Below are positions 30,604-40,088 of a DNA stretch of 42,954 nucleotides, one piece after another. Source of the DNA: Nemertoderma westbladi (Eukaryota; Xenacoelomorpha; Nemertodermatida; Nemertodermatidae); contig JAUCBJ010008364.1 in assembly GCA_032718475.1 (NCBI GenBank), positions 1 to 42,954 on the forward strand, read 5' to 3'. The notes under the pieces were generated by a model. The model searched no databases, had not been told where the DNA came from, and saw only the letters and a list, made by a program, of their open reading frames with translations. A program made the position numbers and the translations under genes. The stretch's first letter is position 1. The number at the start of each line of letters is the position of its first letter.

Positions 30604-31735
30604 GGACCAAATACCAGGAGTATGTATATACTACCGATAGTTGGTCCGCTCCTATAGGCTTCCATTACAAATTTTACATTGAAAAGCATTAGACCGGACC
30701 AAATACCAGTAGTATATATAGGCAATCACTTATTTCTAAATCATTTAACAACAGTGTTGTGTTTGTTCTGGGGAAGTTCCCCCGGGAAAAGGGTTTCTTT
30801 GGGGGCCAAATCAGAAAAAATGGGGCTTGGAATGTTTTGGGGTTGGTGTTTAAAAATCCAATAGCTCGGGTATTTAATTATCCCATAGTGCGGACCAAAT
30901 ACCAGGAGTATGATATACTACCGATAGTTGGTCCGCTCCTATAGGCTTCCATTACAAATTTTACATTGAAAAGCATTAGGCCGGACCAAATACCAGTAGT
31001 ATATATATAGGCAATCACTTATTACTAAATCATTTAGCAACAGTGTTGTGTTTGTTCTGGGGGAAGTTCCCCCGGGAAAAGGGTTTCTTTGGGGGCCAAA
31101 TCAGAAAAAATGGGGCTTGGAATGTTTTGGGGTTGGTGTTTAAAAATCCAATAGCTCGGGTATTTAATTATCCCATAGTGCGGACCAAATACCAGGAGTA
31201 TGATATACTACCGATAGTTGGTCCGCTCCTATAGGCTTCCATTACAAATTTTACATTGAAAAGCATTAGGCCGGACCAAATACCAGTAGTATATATATAG
31301 GCAATCACTTATTGCTAAATCATTTAGCAACAGTGTTGTGTTTGTTCTGGGGGAAGTTCCCCCGGGAAAAGGGTTTCTTTGGGGGCCAAATCAGAAAAAA
31401 TGGGGCTTGGAATGTTTTGGGGTTGGTGTTTAAAAATCCAATAGCTCGGGTATTTAATTATCCCATAGTGCGGACCAAATACCAGGAGTATGATATACTA
31501 CCGATAGTTGGTCCGCTCCTATAGGCTTCCATTACAAATTTTACATTGAAAAGCATTACGCCGGAACAAATACCAGTAGTATATATATAGGCAATCACTT
31601 ATTTCGAAATAATTCAGCAACAGTATTGTGTTTGTTCTGGGGCAAGTTCCCCTGAGAAAAGGGTTTCTTTGGGGGCCACATCAGAAAAAATGGGGTTTGG
31701 AATGTTTTGGGGTTGGTGTTTAAAAATCCAGTATC
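30604..31735. repeat. ~290-bp tandem array, nearly four units
   Basis: GGACCAAATACCAGGAGTAT starts units at 30604, 30893, 31183 and 31473 (spacing 289, 290, 290). Inner units are nearly identical and the last decays after ~31600. The repeated ORFs (KGFFGGQIRKNGAWNV) come from the array and are not genes. Confidence 0.92.
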
Positions 31736-33021
31736 TATTACTTTTTTATTGTCGGACTCGGAAGCAGTAGTTTAGCCTTTTGATAGCAACCCAATTCCGC
31801 TAGGTAAGAAAATGTTAGGTAGAGTACATTATATTGTCTTATAATCTATGCTTCCGATTCTTTTAATTAAGCCGCCCCTTTCACACCTGATCTAACAACA
31901 AGTTAGGACGGCAGCATACAGGTATACTGTATACAGAGGTCATCAAGCTTGTTCATGATTAGTCATGAACAATTACATACTGTAGACGGCCCTCCCATCA
32001 ATGAAGGGTATATTTTATTACCATACAGCCATATGGCAGTATGGTCAAATACAGAAATATACATACGACTAATCTTTAATGAGTCAGCAGATTTACACAT
32101 CACCTAACATGTTAGATCGGGTACAGTACAGCAAACCAGCTGGCACACAAACATTTAATGTTGGACGTCGCATCAATATCTGTTTAATGAATACCAACCT
32201 ATAATTATTCTTTGGGTTTATTGTATAGCCATCAAAACTATCGTCCCTTTTCCATAAATGGTGGTCTACCGCTACCGTATATATTGTTATATTCCAAATT
32301 TGAACCAAAGTTACACGACTAGATCTATTCTTTGATTCATCACATTTAAGCATTTATACATGACCTTAAAACATGATAGGTCGGGTACAGTACTAGTACA
32401 TCAGAACAGCTGGTACATGAACATGTTATTTCGGGTATATTAGACGGGATGGAGGGGGGTTCAGCGGATCGGCTCAAACTAAGATTTATGATGAGTTGCA
32501 ACTGGCCACTCTACAGTACAACCACATGGTCACTACTGTTAATTAACACTTCATCTAATCTGCTAATAACGTTAGGTATGGTACAGTACACATATGTCAT
32601 AGGGCTGGCTTACTAATATTTATATTACACAGCTCTTCACATCAATGTAGGGTATATTATATTAACACATACATGTTATGTTGGGAAAGGGGGGGGGGGG
32701 GGGGTAATTCATCATACATCATCTGATTTATTCACAGGTTATTGTTAGGTCTTAGGTCCGGTACAGTAAAGCTGTAGAATTTTAAAACAATAGCTGATTT
32801 ACATTTATAGTTGTAATTTATAAATATTCTAACATCTATCTCTGTATCTATCAGTCTATAGTCTGATAGTGGGCAAAGAACATATACAGTATATTTCTGT
32901 ATTTAATTGTACATGATTATATTATACAAAAAGCTATTATGTCGATGTACTGTTAATATTACATAACTAAAATCTGCAATTTGGGTACCTCGGTCCGCGG
33001 TCCAGAAGGCAGTATAATGCC
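31736..33021. other. Transposon interior and right end, non-coding
   Basis: No coding sequence. GGGTACAGTA and AGGGTATATT words recur loosely, suggesting an older degenerate ~280-bp repeat. A 16-G run is at 32689-32704. Confidence 0.55.
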
Positions 33022-35056
33022 GAAGTGTTCTCACTCGTTTTGCTTCAAATGTATCGCTAAAGTTTCTAAACAACTCGGTGATGGACTATCGATAGAATGT
33101 CCGCGGTGTAGGAATCCCACCGAGGTGAAGAAACTCGAATCGTTGCCGGTCGTCAATCATATTATATCTTCAATGATCGATTTGATTCGCAAAGATAAGA
33201 TATGTGAGGGATGTCGAAAAAGTAAAGGAACGAATCCCTGTGAAGATTGCGGGACAGAATTGTGCCGACCGTGTGAACTCTTCCATGTCTGTGGTGATGT
33301 TAACCAAACTGATTCGGCAGCAGCGGGTGGACAGACAGGGTGCAGCTTTGATGACATTGAGCTGGAAAAACAAGGAGCAGTTGGTGGATCTAAAGAACCG
33401 GATCCGGATCTGTGTGGAATCCACGGTCGAAACAAACGCCATTATTGCGAGAAATGCGAATCTCTGGTATGCCGTCAATGCCATTCAGTTGACGGTATTT
33501 CTAAAGATCACGAGATTTTGTATTCAAACGAAGTCTGTCAAACAATCCGAGGAAACTTAGTAGACGGTCCGTGGAAATTGAGGTCGCGATTGGAGAATAA
33601 ACTAACAGTGTTGGAAGGAATTCTGGAGGATTTAGACGACGTCACTGAAGTTTCCACCGACGACGTCCGCAAACACTTCCAATGTTTATACAACGAATTA
33701 AAGGCGGCTGAAGATGCGATGATGAAGGAGATTGGGGATCTAAAAACCGAAACGGCGGGTAAAATATCCGCAGCAAAAGAAAATCTCGCTGATATTGGAA
33801 TTCCTGAAGAGAACGAATATTATAAGAAGATAAATAATTCTGAGTTGATCAAAGAAATACCGGAAGCCAAGAAGATCCTAAAGAAATACAAAGAAATTGA
33901 GCAGCGGATCTCTGAGGTTGAACTTGTTGCGGTGCCGGAAGTACGTTTCGTTCCAGTCAAGTTACCAGAGTGGTTGGGAGGGTTTATCGGTCGTGTTTGT
34001 GTCGTAAATAAAGGATGGGATCCAGAGGAGATGGAGAAGGTGGGGGATCCAGTGGGGCTGGGGAAGGTGGGGGTAGAGAAGCTGGAGGATTCAGGGAAAC
34101 TGAAGAAGGTGGGAGATCCAGTGGGGGTTGAAATGGAGAGGCGATTTGATCTCCTCCAATATGAGAAAGTTTTACTAAAACGTCCGACTCTAAAGGAAAC
34201 TTGTCGGATCGATTGTCGGAGAATGGGAATCGGTAAAGTCGGCCCGATTGGTGGTGGCGGGAGGATCCTGGGGATAACCGACTCCGTAACCGACAGGATC
34301 TGTTTCTATAACGTCAACGCCGATGATTCTTTATCTCTACGTGGAGAACCAGTGGGGGTAAAATGCGACTGCAAAGCTGCAAAGAAACCGATTATATTCT
34401 TGGAGGGTCGCAGTGATACAATCTGGATCGCCGCGACGGATGTTTGTCTGTTTCTTATAGATACAGAGGCAGTTGGAGGGAAAGTCCGACATCGTTGTCT
34501 GGGTAACGAGAGACACCTCGGTAGATCTCTAGGATCTATAACTGGGGTGTCACGGAATTGGGATCCTTATGTAATTGTAATTACTGAATATAATTACATA
34601 ATTCGATTTAACACAAACGATTGTTCGATTACTTGGATTTCCCGTGTCGATCAACCCGGGAGACTTCTTCGTACCGAATGGGTCCTCTACAACACATTAA
34701 CCGCCTTTCTTTTCCAACCCGACGAACGGAAGATATCCGTCTGCGACTATAACGTTCGCGACTCCAACCCCAACGTTACCCTCGTATTGGATATAACGCT
34801 AAACGTTCTAGATTGCGGTAAATCCGTCCCTATCGGGGGAGTGAAGTGGCTGTGCCAAGGCGGATTTTATTACTTAGTTCCTTTAGAAGAAGATGATAAA
34901 CAATATGTCGGTGTTTATGATTGGGTTGATGATGGAAGTAAAGTATCCCGATTGGGTGCGGTGCCGGTAGACGGGTTCAGTGGGTTGGCTGGAACCAATA
35001 AAGGATTATTTGTTTACGAAACTATCCGTAACTGTTTGGTTTATATTAAATACTAA
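33017..35056 (+). CDS. TRIM-like gene, copy 2, RING-damaged
   Basis: First ATG in frame is 33017, five bases inside the transposon's right end; it reads MPKCSHSFCF and joins the gene at codon 27/28. The 679-codon product keeps C28 to C55 of the RING but lacks C13 and C16, so one zinc site cannot form. Both B-boxes, the coiled-coil-like region, the C-terminal propeller-like domain and the natural C-terminus (FVYETIRNCLVYIKY) are present without internal stops. The nonamer repeat is reduced to about four units. The frame is also open upstream into the transposon to 32981. Whether it is transcribed is unknown, because the original promoter is 3 kb upstream. Removing the transposon as an intron would not restore the frame cleanly: no GT/AG pair coincides with the duplication edges. 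Confidence 0.8.
   Translation: MPKCSHSFCFKCIAKVSKQLGDGLSIECPRCRNPTEVKKLESLPVVNHIISSMIDLIRKDKICEGCRKSKGTNPCEDCGTELCRPCELFHVCGDVNQTDSAAAGGQTGCSFDDIELEKQGAVGGSKEPDPDLCGIHGRNKRHYCEKCESLVCRQCHSVDGISKDHEILYSNEVCQTIRGNLVDGPWKLRSRLENKLTVLEGILEDLDDVTEVSTDDVRKHFQCLYNELKAAEDAMMKEIGDLKTETAGKISAAKENLADIGIPEENEYYKKINNSELIKEIPEAKKILKKYKEIEQRISEVELVAVPEVRFVPVKLPEWLGGFIGRVCVVNKGWDPEEMEKVGDPVGLGKVGVEKLEDSGKLKKVGDPVGVEMERRFDLLQYEKVLLKRPTLKETCRIDCRRMGIGKVGPIGGGGRILGITDSVTDRICFYNVNADDSLSLRGEPVGVKCDCKAAKKPIIFLEGRSDTIWIAATDVCLFLIDTEAVGGKVRHRCLGNERHLGRSLGSITGVSRNWDPYVIVITEYNYIIRFNTNDCSITWISRVDQPGRLLRTEWVLYNTLTAFLFQPDERKISVCDYNVRDSNPNVTLVLDITLNVLDCGKSVPIGGVKWLCQGGFYYLVPLEEDDKQYVGVYDWVDDGSKVSRLGAVPVDGFSGLAGTNKGLFVYETIRNCLVYIKY
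34012..34134 (+). repeat. 27-bp coding minisatellite, ~4 units
   Basis: Contracted counterpart of 26965-27415; reading frame is kept. Confidence 0.85.
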
Positions 35057-36246
35057 CCCAATCAGCTCCACTTATACTTTTAGGTTTAACTAACTAACTA
35101 ATACCGGTTTGTATATCTTTACTAAAACATATTTTGTTACATTATATATCAACTTATCGGCGCTCTGATGGTATCCTCCTAACGCTGTAAAGTAATCAAT
35201 AACTTAGAATTAATAAACTTCTAGAACACATCTTGAGTTTTCTCCATTGTTCTAACTTGTAAGATAACCAAACTAGTCCGGCAGCCACAAAGGAAAGGTA
35301 TACCGAAACTTTTTGGACGGATTTAATTGTTTTGATGTTTTGAGTTCTATAGATCCCACTTAATGAGGAAATGGCGATTATAACATTTTTGACTTTGGGC
35401 ATTTTGAAATAACGACCTAGTTGCTAAGGACCACATAACCCTACTTTAAGGCATAGCAACTGCAATACAGCATATCATAATGGATTAAAATCTTCTACAA
35501 AGTCAATTTAGTTCATTTACGAAATAATGACAATCTTTTTCGTCTGATTTTTAGATCCTGTTGCTATGGAGACGGAATTAAAGTTTAGTGTTGCGATTTC
35601 AATCGCCTTTAATTATACCATTAGTTACAAGAATATGCAGGAAAGTTAGATAAATTATGTTAATTTTATTAGCGTGGCCTTTCTGTAACTTTAGACAAGG
35701 TTAAGAATCGAAATTGGGCTGATATTTATTTCCTAACCTGACATTGTTAGAGTGTTAACATAATTATTAAAGACAACAAATTTCAGCGATTATAACATTT
35801 AGGTAATGTTTCTACGGTAACTATATTTGTTATTTCCAGTTTAGCTCCTTTTAACTGTACTGATGTGCATCTCTTTTTATTGTACCCGTTTCATAAATCG
35901 ATACCGTAAGGGATAGTACAGAAAAAGTACAGAAGTAGCTTAGCAAAGTAGATTAGAGTGGATTTTACTGTATGTTCTTGTGTTCAAAAGTACGATATAA
36001 TAATATTTATATATACCAAATTTTGAGTTGGGTACTACTTTGGGTCACAGTTCCGTATAACACTACATTTTTATAACATAAACCATTGTTACCATGTTTC
36101 AAGATATTTATATTTAACTATATAAATATTTAAACAGTATGATTTAATCAACAGGGTAGGTTGCTGTTATTTCTTTATTATCTCCATGAATGGATTTCTT
36201 CCATCTTTTAATTTACTCTTTTTCAATTCCAGTTATTGTTTAGTGA
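35057..36246. other. 3' flank of TRIM copy 2
   Basis: AATAAA at 35212-35217 is a likely poly-A signal. The remainder matches 28352-29543 with scattered substitutions and short indels. No gene seen. Confidence 0.7.
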
Positions 36247-36790
36247 CAGTTTTTTACTTTGCAAGTAACAAAATATTCTAGAATGTCATACTGCATCTTT
36301 TATTTTTTGAAAAAAATAAAACTGCGCTTAAAAATAGCTAGTAAATTTTTTTTAAAACACTAGCTAGACAAAAAATACTAGATACCATAAAAAAATTAAT
36401 ATATTTTTTTGGCCGCTTTTTGGGATATGTTCTAGAACATTGTCATATGCAAAAAAACTGCTTAAAAATAGCTAGTAAAAAAATATGTAGATAGTATGTG
36501 TACCCATAAACGCTATTTTTTTTTGTAGTAGCTAGTTCTTGAAGTTGCTTTTTCAAAAAATAATAGCTAACTTGCAAAATCGCTAGCTAGCATTGAAATC
36601 GGTAGCGTTTAATGTTTATAGGCAAGGGCGTACCGAAGTATATTTAACATATACTGTATATATTCATTCATCAATTAAATATATCGTTGAGATCCTGACA
36701 TCTATAATTTTAAAATTTTGATTCACATATCCGCTGCTTATTGTTGGCTGAACTAAATGCAGAAATGGGCTTCAATAAATGAGATACATA
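36247..36790. other. AT-rich, TAGCTAGT and TTCTAGAA words
   Basis: Repeated TAGCTAGT/ACTAGCTA words and palindromes TTCTAGAA (36278) and TGTTCTAGAACA (36428-36439), in the same style as 1331-1468 and suggesting a shared repeat family. No ORF. Confidence 0.55.
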
Positions 36791-37258
36791 CTGTTAGCTT
36801 ATCCAATTCCGCTAACACAAACCCATAGAGTGAGCCATAAAGCAATATTGGGAGCCTATTGTCAGCCCAGTAAACGGGGACAATAGGCCCCAAAGGAGAC
36901 ACACACAATAAGGGTCAGGGGTTACTCCCCTGACAAGAGAGAGAACAGCAAGGGCGAAGGGAAACACTCGGGGGGGCAAAGGGTGCCAACAGGGGTATCA
37001 ACCAATCAGAGGGGGGAATGGCATCGATTGAGTAGCAATAAGGCCACCGTGCAATATAACCAGTAACCTGTAATCATACCGGTCAGTCTCAGTTTACTCA
37101 GTCAGATCAGTAGGGTGGAACGGGGACTTCTGTCACCGTCCGCTACCGCCATCATACATACTTATATTACCTGTTGTGTCATACTATACTACATATATAT
37201 CAGACTATTATACCTTATACATATAACCGGACACCAGAACTCTTTTACCTTTCACACA
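36791..37258 (+). mobile_element. Probable 5' LTR of BEL/Pao-type element
   Basis: Begins TGTTAGC, matched by GCTAACA 18 bp later, and ends near ACACA before a leader. It contains CCAAT (37002), ATATAA (37054-37059) and TCAGTC (37083), placing an initiator A 31 bp from the TATA, a textbook core promoter. Boundaries are inferred: no second LTR is in the window and I could not identify a convincing tRNA primer-binding site. Confidence 0.5.
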
Positions 37259-37449
37259 CGGCGGGGACGCGTGGATAGAAAACCCAACGGATAAACCGGG
37301 ATCCGTAGATCCCGTCACAGTGACAGAACTAGATCCGCCCAGCTGCCCTGACAGAGATAGAATCCTAGCAGCTGCCCTAACAGTCTGACAGTGATAGAAC
37401 TAGATCTAACCAACTGACAGACTGTGGCTGCCAGCTACCAAAGGCGAAG
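37259..37449 (+). other. Leader between LTR and gag
   Basis: Contains GGGATCC-GTA-GATCCC hairpin-like words and two GACAGAACTAGATC-like repeats. Position suits the untranslated leader. Confidence 0.4.
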
Positions 37450-37616
37450 ATGAGTCGAGAGAGAAGGAACGACACCGCCGCGGACCCCGGACGACGATCT
37501 AACGATCCGCGAGGCCACGGCGAGACGATACGAACCCACGACGCCGGTCGATGCTACGCCGACCACGTCGACGCAGGTTGACGCCACGTCGATAACGAGC
37601 AACACGGCGAACCAAG

Positions 37617-38777
37617 ATGTGGGGGGTCGTCTACCAGGAGAGAGCGAGTCGAGTAGAGGAGACGAGACGGGGGAGGAGAGAAGACGAGTCGACGCGGAGC
37701 GAGGGTCGACGTACCGATGTCACCGGTCAGCCACAGACCGAGGGCGACGGACGGCCCACCGGAACGGCAACGGTGGGGCCGCCGGTACGACGCCGAACCC
37801 GGAGAGATGGAGGAGAGGTCGGCGACGAGGATGTCGGGGTTTCTGATCGACTTCGACGAGCCTACGCCGCGACCCGGGAACAACTGAAGGAAGCTAGAGG
37901 AGGGGCTGAGATAGACCAGGTGAAGTTGAGGAGACGACTAGGTGAGTCGAACAGATACTTTGATTACCTAGTGCGTTCTGGGCAGGGAGAACTGGCCGAG
38001 GAGAGAGCGAGAGGGGTTGCCTTCGAACTGTTTGGGCTATGGGAACGTAGGGGTATGGGGCCTGGTGTAGTGTACATAGGGCCATACTTAGTCGATGCCA
38101 GGGAAGTTAAGTTAGTGGGTTGGGCGGGACCGCACGAGGGCGAATCCGAGGTTAGCTCCGAGGATTCGGTCTCGTCGGTCAGCGAGGACCCCGGAAAGCG
38201 GGGGAAAGTTAGTAGGACGGAGGGGCGGCGGGAGTCCGTCGCAACCGATAAGTCTGCTACATCCTCCGCAAAAGAAAGAAGGGTGCAGGAGAAAAATCTG
38301 GCTGCATATAAATTAAAAATTGAAGAATTAGAGTGGCGACTGAGGGGAAGGAAGGAGCGAGAGAGTGAACGCGAAGAGCGTGAGGCAAGAGAACAGAGCG
38401 TGCGGTACACGTACAGTACGTACAGTAGCCGTACGGGCGAGGGGGGTAGTAGTAGTACGTTAGGAAATGTTGGTATTAATAGTACCGTAGTAAATAACCC
38501 TAATCCCTTTATTACAGGAAATATTTTACCCGGTAGTAGTAATTTAAGTTTAAATTCAAATAATAATATTAATTCAAATATTCAGAATAATCAAAATAAT
38601 TCAAATAATTCGAATAGCAATTTAAATTTTGAAAATAATAACAACTCTAATTTAAATAATTTAAATAATTCCGTTTCAAATTCTAATAATTCAATTGATT
38701 TAACAAATAATATTGGGAATGGTGCTATTAATATGAAGCGTCAGACGTGTATAGCCCGGCAGACGGCGGCCTGGTAG
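37617..38777 (+). CDS. BEL/Pao-type Gag, N-terminal part
   Basis: A 386-codon frame. Residues ~75-150 (VSDRLRRAYAATREQLKEA, RRRLGESNRYFDYLV) form the helical N-terminal region typical of BEL/Pao Gag. A coiled-coil-like charged stretch (LAAYKLKIEELEWRLRG...EREEREAREQ) lies at ~220-265. From ~290 to 375 it is Asn/Ser-rich (NSNNNINSN) and AT-rich, unlike the GC-rich neighbours. The first ~60 residues may not be original: another frame from ~37454 (AATGTC-free, REATARRYEPTTPVDATPTT) also reads protein-like into 37840, and an ATG at 37450 opens a third, so an indel near 37620-37850 is likely. It ends at TAG 38775-38777 and the reading continues one frame back. Confidence 0.65.
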   Translation: MWGVVYQERASRVEETRRGRREDESTRSEGRRTDVTGQPQTEGDGRPTGTATVGPPVRRRTRRDGGEVGDEDVGVSDRLRRAYAATREQLKEARGGAEIDQVKLRRRLGESNRYFDYLVRSGQGELAEERARGVAFELFGLWERRGMGPGVVYIGPYLVDAREVKLVGWAGPHEGESEVSSEDSVSSVSEDPGKRGKVSRTEGRRESVATDKSATSSAKERRVQEKNLAAYKLKIEELEWRLRGRKERESEREEREAREQSVRYTYSTYSSRTGEGGSSSTLGNVGINSTVVNNPNPFITGNILPGSSNLSLNSNNNINSNIQNNQNNSNNSNSNLNFENNNNSNLNNLNNSVSNSNNSIDLTNNIGNGAINMKRQTCIARQTAAW

Positions 38778-38935
38778 GCCACGTAGTTAGTAGACAGGAA
38801 GTGGCGGGGTTGCGCCAACCCGACGGCGGCCTGGTAGGCCACGTAGTTGGTAGGCAGGAGGTAGCGGGGTTGAGCCAACCCGGGGTGGGCCTGGTAGGCC
38901 TCGCAGTAGTAGGGAGAGAGGCGGGGGTGAATAGA
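38761..38935. repeat. ~60-bp tandem repeat, three units
   Basis: GCCTGGTAGGCC-containing units start at 38761, 38822 and 38881. Confidence 0.9.
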
Positions 38936-38959
38936 CCCAGCCGTAGTAGAGACAGTGTG

Positions 38960-39335
38960 TCGACTAGAGAGGGGTGTAGAGACGAAGTAAGAGATATTGA
39001 AGTTAGATGTGGCGGGTGGGGGGGGGGGCTACGGGCGCCCCACCACATGAGATTAGCGGCGAGAGAGGGGGGGCAGAGAATGCCCCACAAGAGGGGTGTA
39101 GAAGTGTAGTAAGAGGTAGTGAAGTTAGAAGTGGCGGGTGGGGGGGGGGCTGCGGGCGCCCCACCACAGAAGATTAGTGGCGAGAGAAAGGGGGTAGAAA
39201 ATGTCCGACAAGAGGGACGCAGAAGTGTAGTAAGAGATAGTGAAGTTAGAAGTAGCGGGTGGGGAGGGGCTACGGGCACCCCACCGCGAGGGATTAGTAG
39301 CGAGAGAGGGGGGGCAGGGAGTGTCCCACAGGCGT
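38960..39335. repeat. ~121-bp tandem repeat, three units
   Basis: AAGTTAGA followed by a GGCGGGTGGGG-like word occurs at 39000, 39122 and 39243. Each unit contains a G-run and GGGC-CCCCACC words. 121 is not a multiple of three, so each unit shifts the frame; this can explain the stop at 39107. Confidence 0.88.
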
Positions 39336-39496
39336 CGGCGGATAATGCGCGGGCCGAATTAGGTAAACCGCAACACCCGGCGATGGAGAGTAATAGGGGG
39401 ATTGCGAGTATCCCCAGCGGCGTGCGATCGAGCAGAGAGAGACAGGTTGACGTCGCGAGAGGGCGGGCGACGGAACGTCGAGCCCAGTTAGAAGAG

Positions 39497-39613
39497 AGAA
39501 GATTAGTAGAGTTTAATAGAGAGGTCGAAGATAGGAGAAGATTAGTAGAGTATAATAGAGAGGTCGAAGATAGAAGAAGATTAGCAGAGTTTAACCGAGA
39601 GGTCGAAGAGAGA
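39497..39613 (+). repeat. 39-bp in-frame tandem repeat, three units
   Basis: AGAAGATTAG starts units at 39497, 39536 and 39575; each encodes 13 residues (RRLVEFNREVEDR), probably an extended charged helix. Confidence 0.9.
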
Positions 39614-40088
39614 AGAAAGGAAGATAATAGAAGAGTCGTTGCTAGGAGCAACCGGAGAGCGAGGACGGATAGCGAGCCGTCGCTAGTAGAGATGGAGTTA
39701 GGGAGTCAGTGGGGTCGAACTTCGGGAGATTGCCGTCGCCCCGGAGAAACGCACCGCACGCCAGGAGAGGGGTACAGGACGTACCGATACGAAGACGAGA
39801 GCAGGATAGGGGATCGAAGGGAAGCTTCCCGACGTGATATAGCTGCCGATCGAGAGTACGGTAGTCGCGGGGAGATTCGAGATTCGCGAAGAATAAACTT
39901 CGATTCGGAAGGGCACATGCAGACTGCAGGACATACTGTAGGCCTTACTGCACATACTATTATAGGCCATGCTGGGAGAGATAGAGTAGGCGATAGGGTA
40001 GCGCGGACGACGGGATTAAACCCGGAAGTCGCGGAGTACATACCGGTAGGTAGGCGAGAGGTAGGTAGGCCTATATCGGTACAGCAGC

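Larger units (their letters stand above)
30210..33021. mobile_element. Inverted-repeat DNA transposon, 2812 bp, non-autonomous
   Basis: Flanked by an 8-bp target duplication GAAGTGTT (30202-30209 and 33022-33029), and the empty site is TRIM copy 1. The ends match as imperfect inverted repeats over 30 bp (23 identities by eye): GGCCATATACTGG on the left, GGCATTATACTGC on the complemented right, both running into CCGCGGACC. There is no transposase-like ORF; the interior is a tandem array plus non-coding sequence. An 8-bp duplication fits hAT, P or Merlin-type superfamilies; termini beginning GG would suit Merlin better than hAT, but this is a guess. Confidence 0.85.
29711..36246. repeat. TRIM segmental duplication, unit 2
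   Basis: Second copy of 25474-29543, enlarged by the transposon at 30210-33021. It ends at GTTTAGTGA, where homology with unit 1 stops. Confidence 0.9.

Noticed and set aside
30759-31524. Repeated ORFs of 61-70 codons (KGFFGGQIRKNGAWNV)
   Set aside because: They are translations of the ~290-bp tandem units inside the transposon; they share one frame by repetition, not by selection, and have no start context or homology I recognise.
30202-33029. Idea that the transposon is removed as an intron to restore TRIM copy 2
   Set aside because: No GT donor and AG acceptor positions at the duplication edges rejoin codons 28 and 29 in frame; the nearest pair loses one base.
38728-39651. 307-codon minus-strand ORF rich in Leu/Ser/Thr
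   Set aside because: It is the complement of the repeat-rich Gag frame; its repeats mirror the RRLVEFNREVEDR units and it has no independent support.
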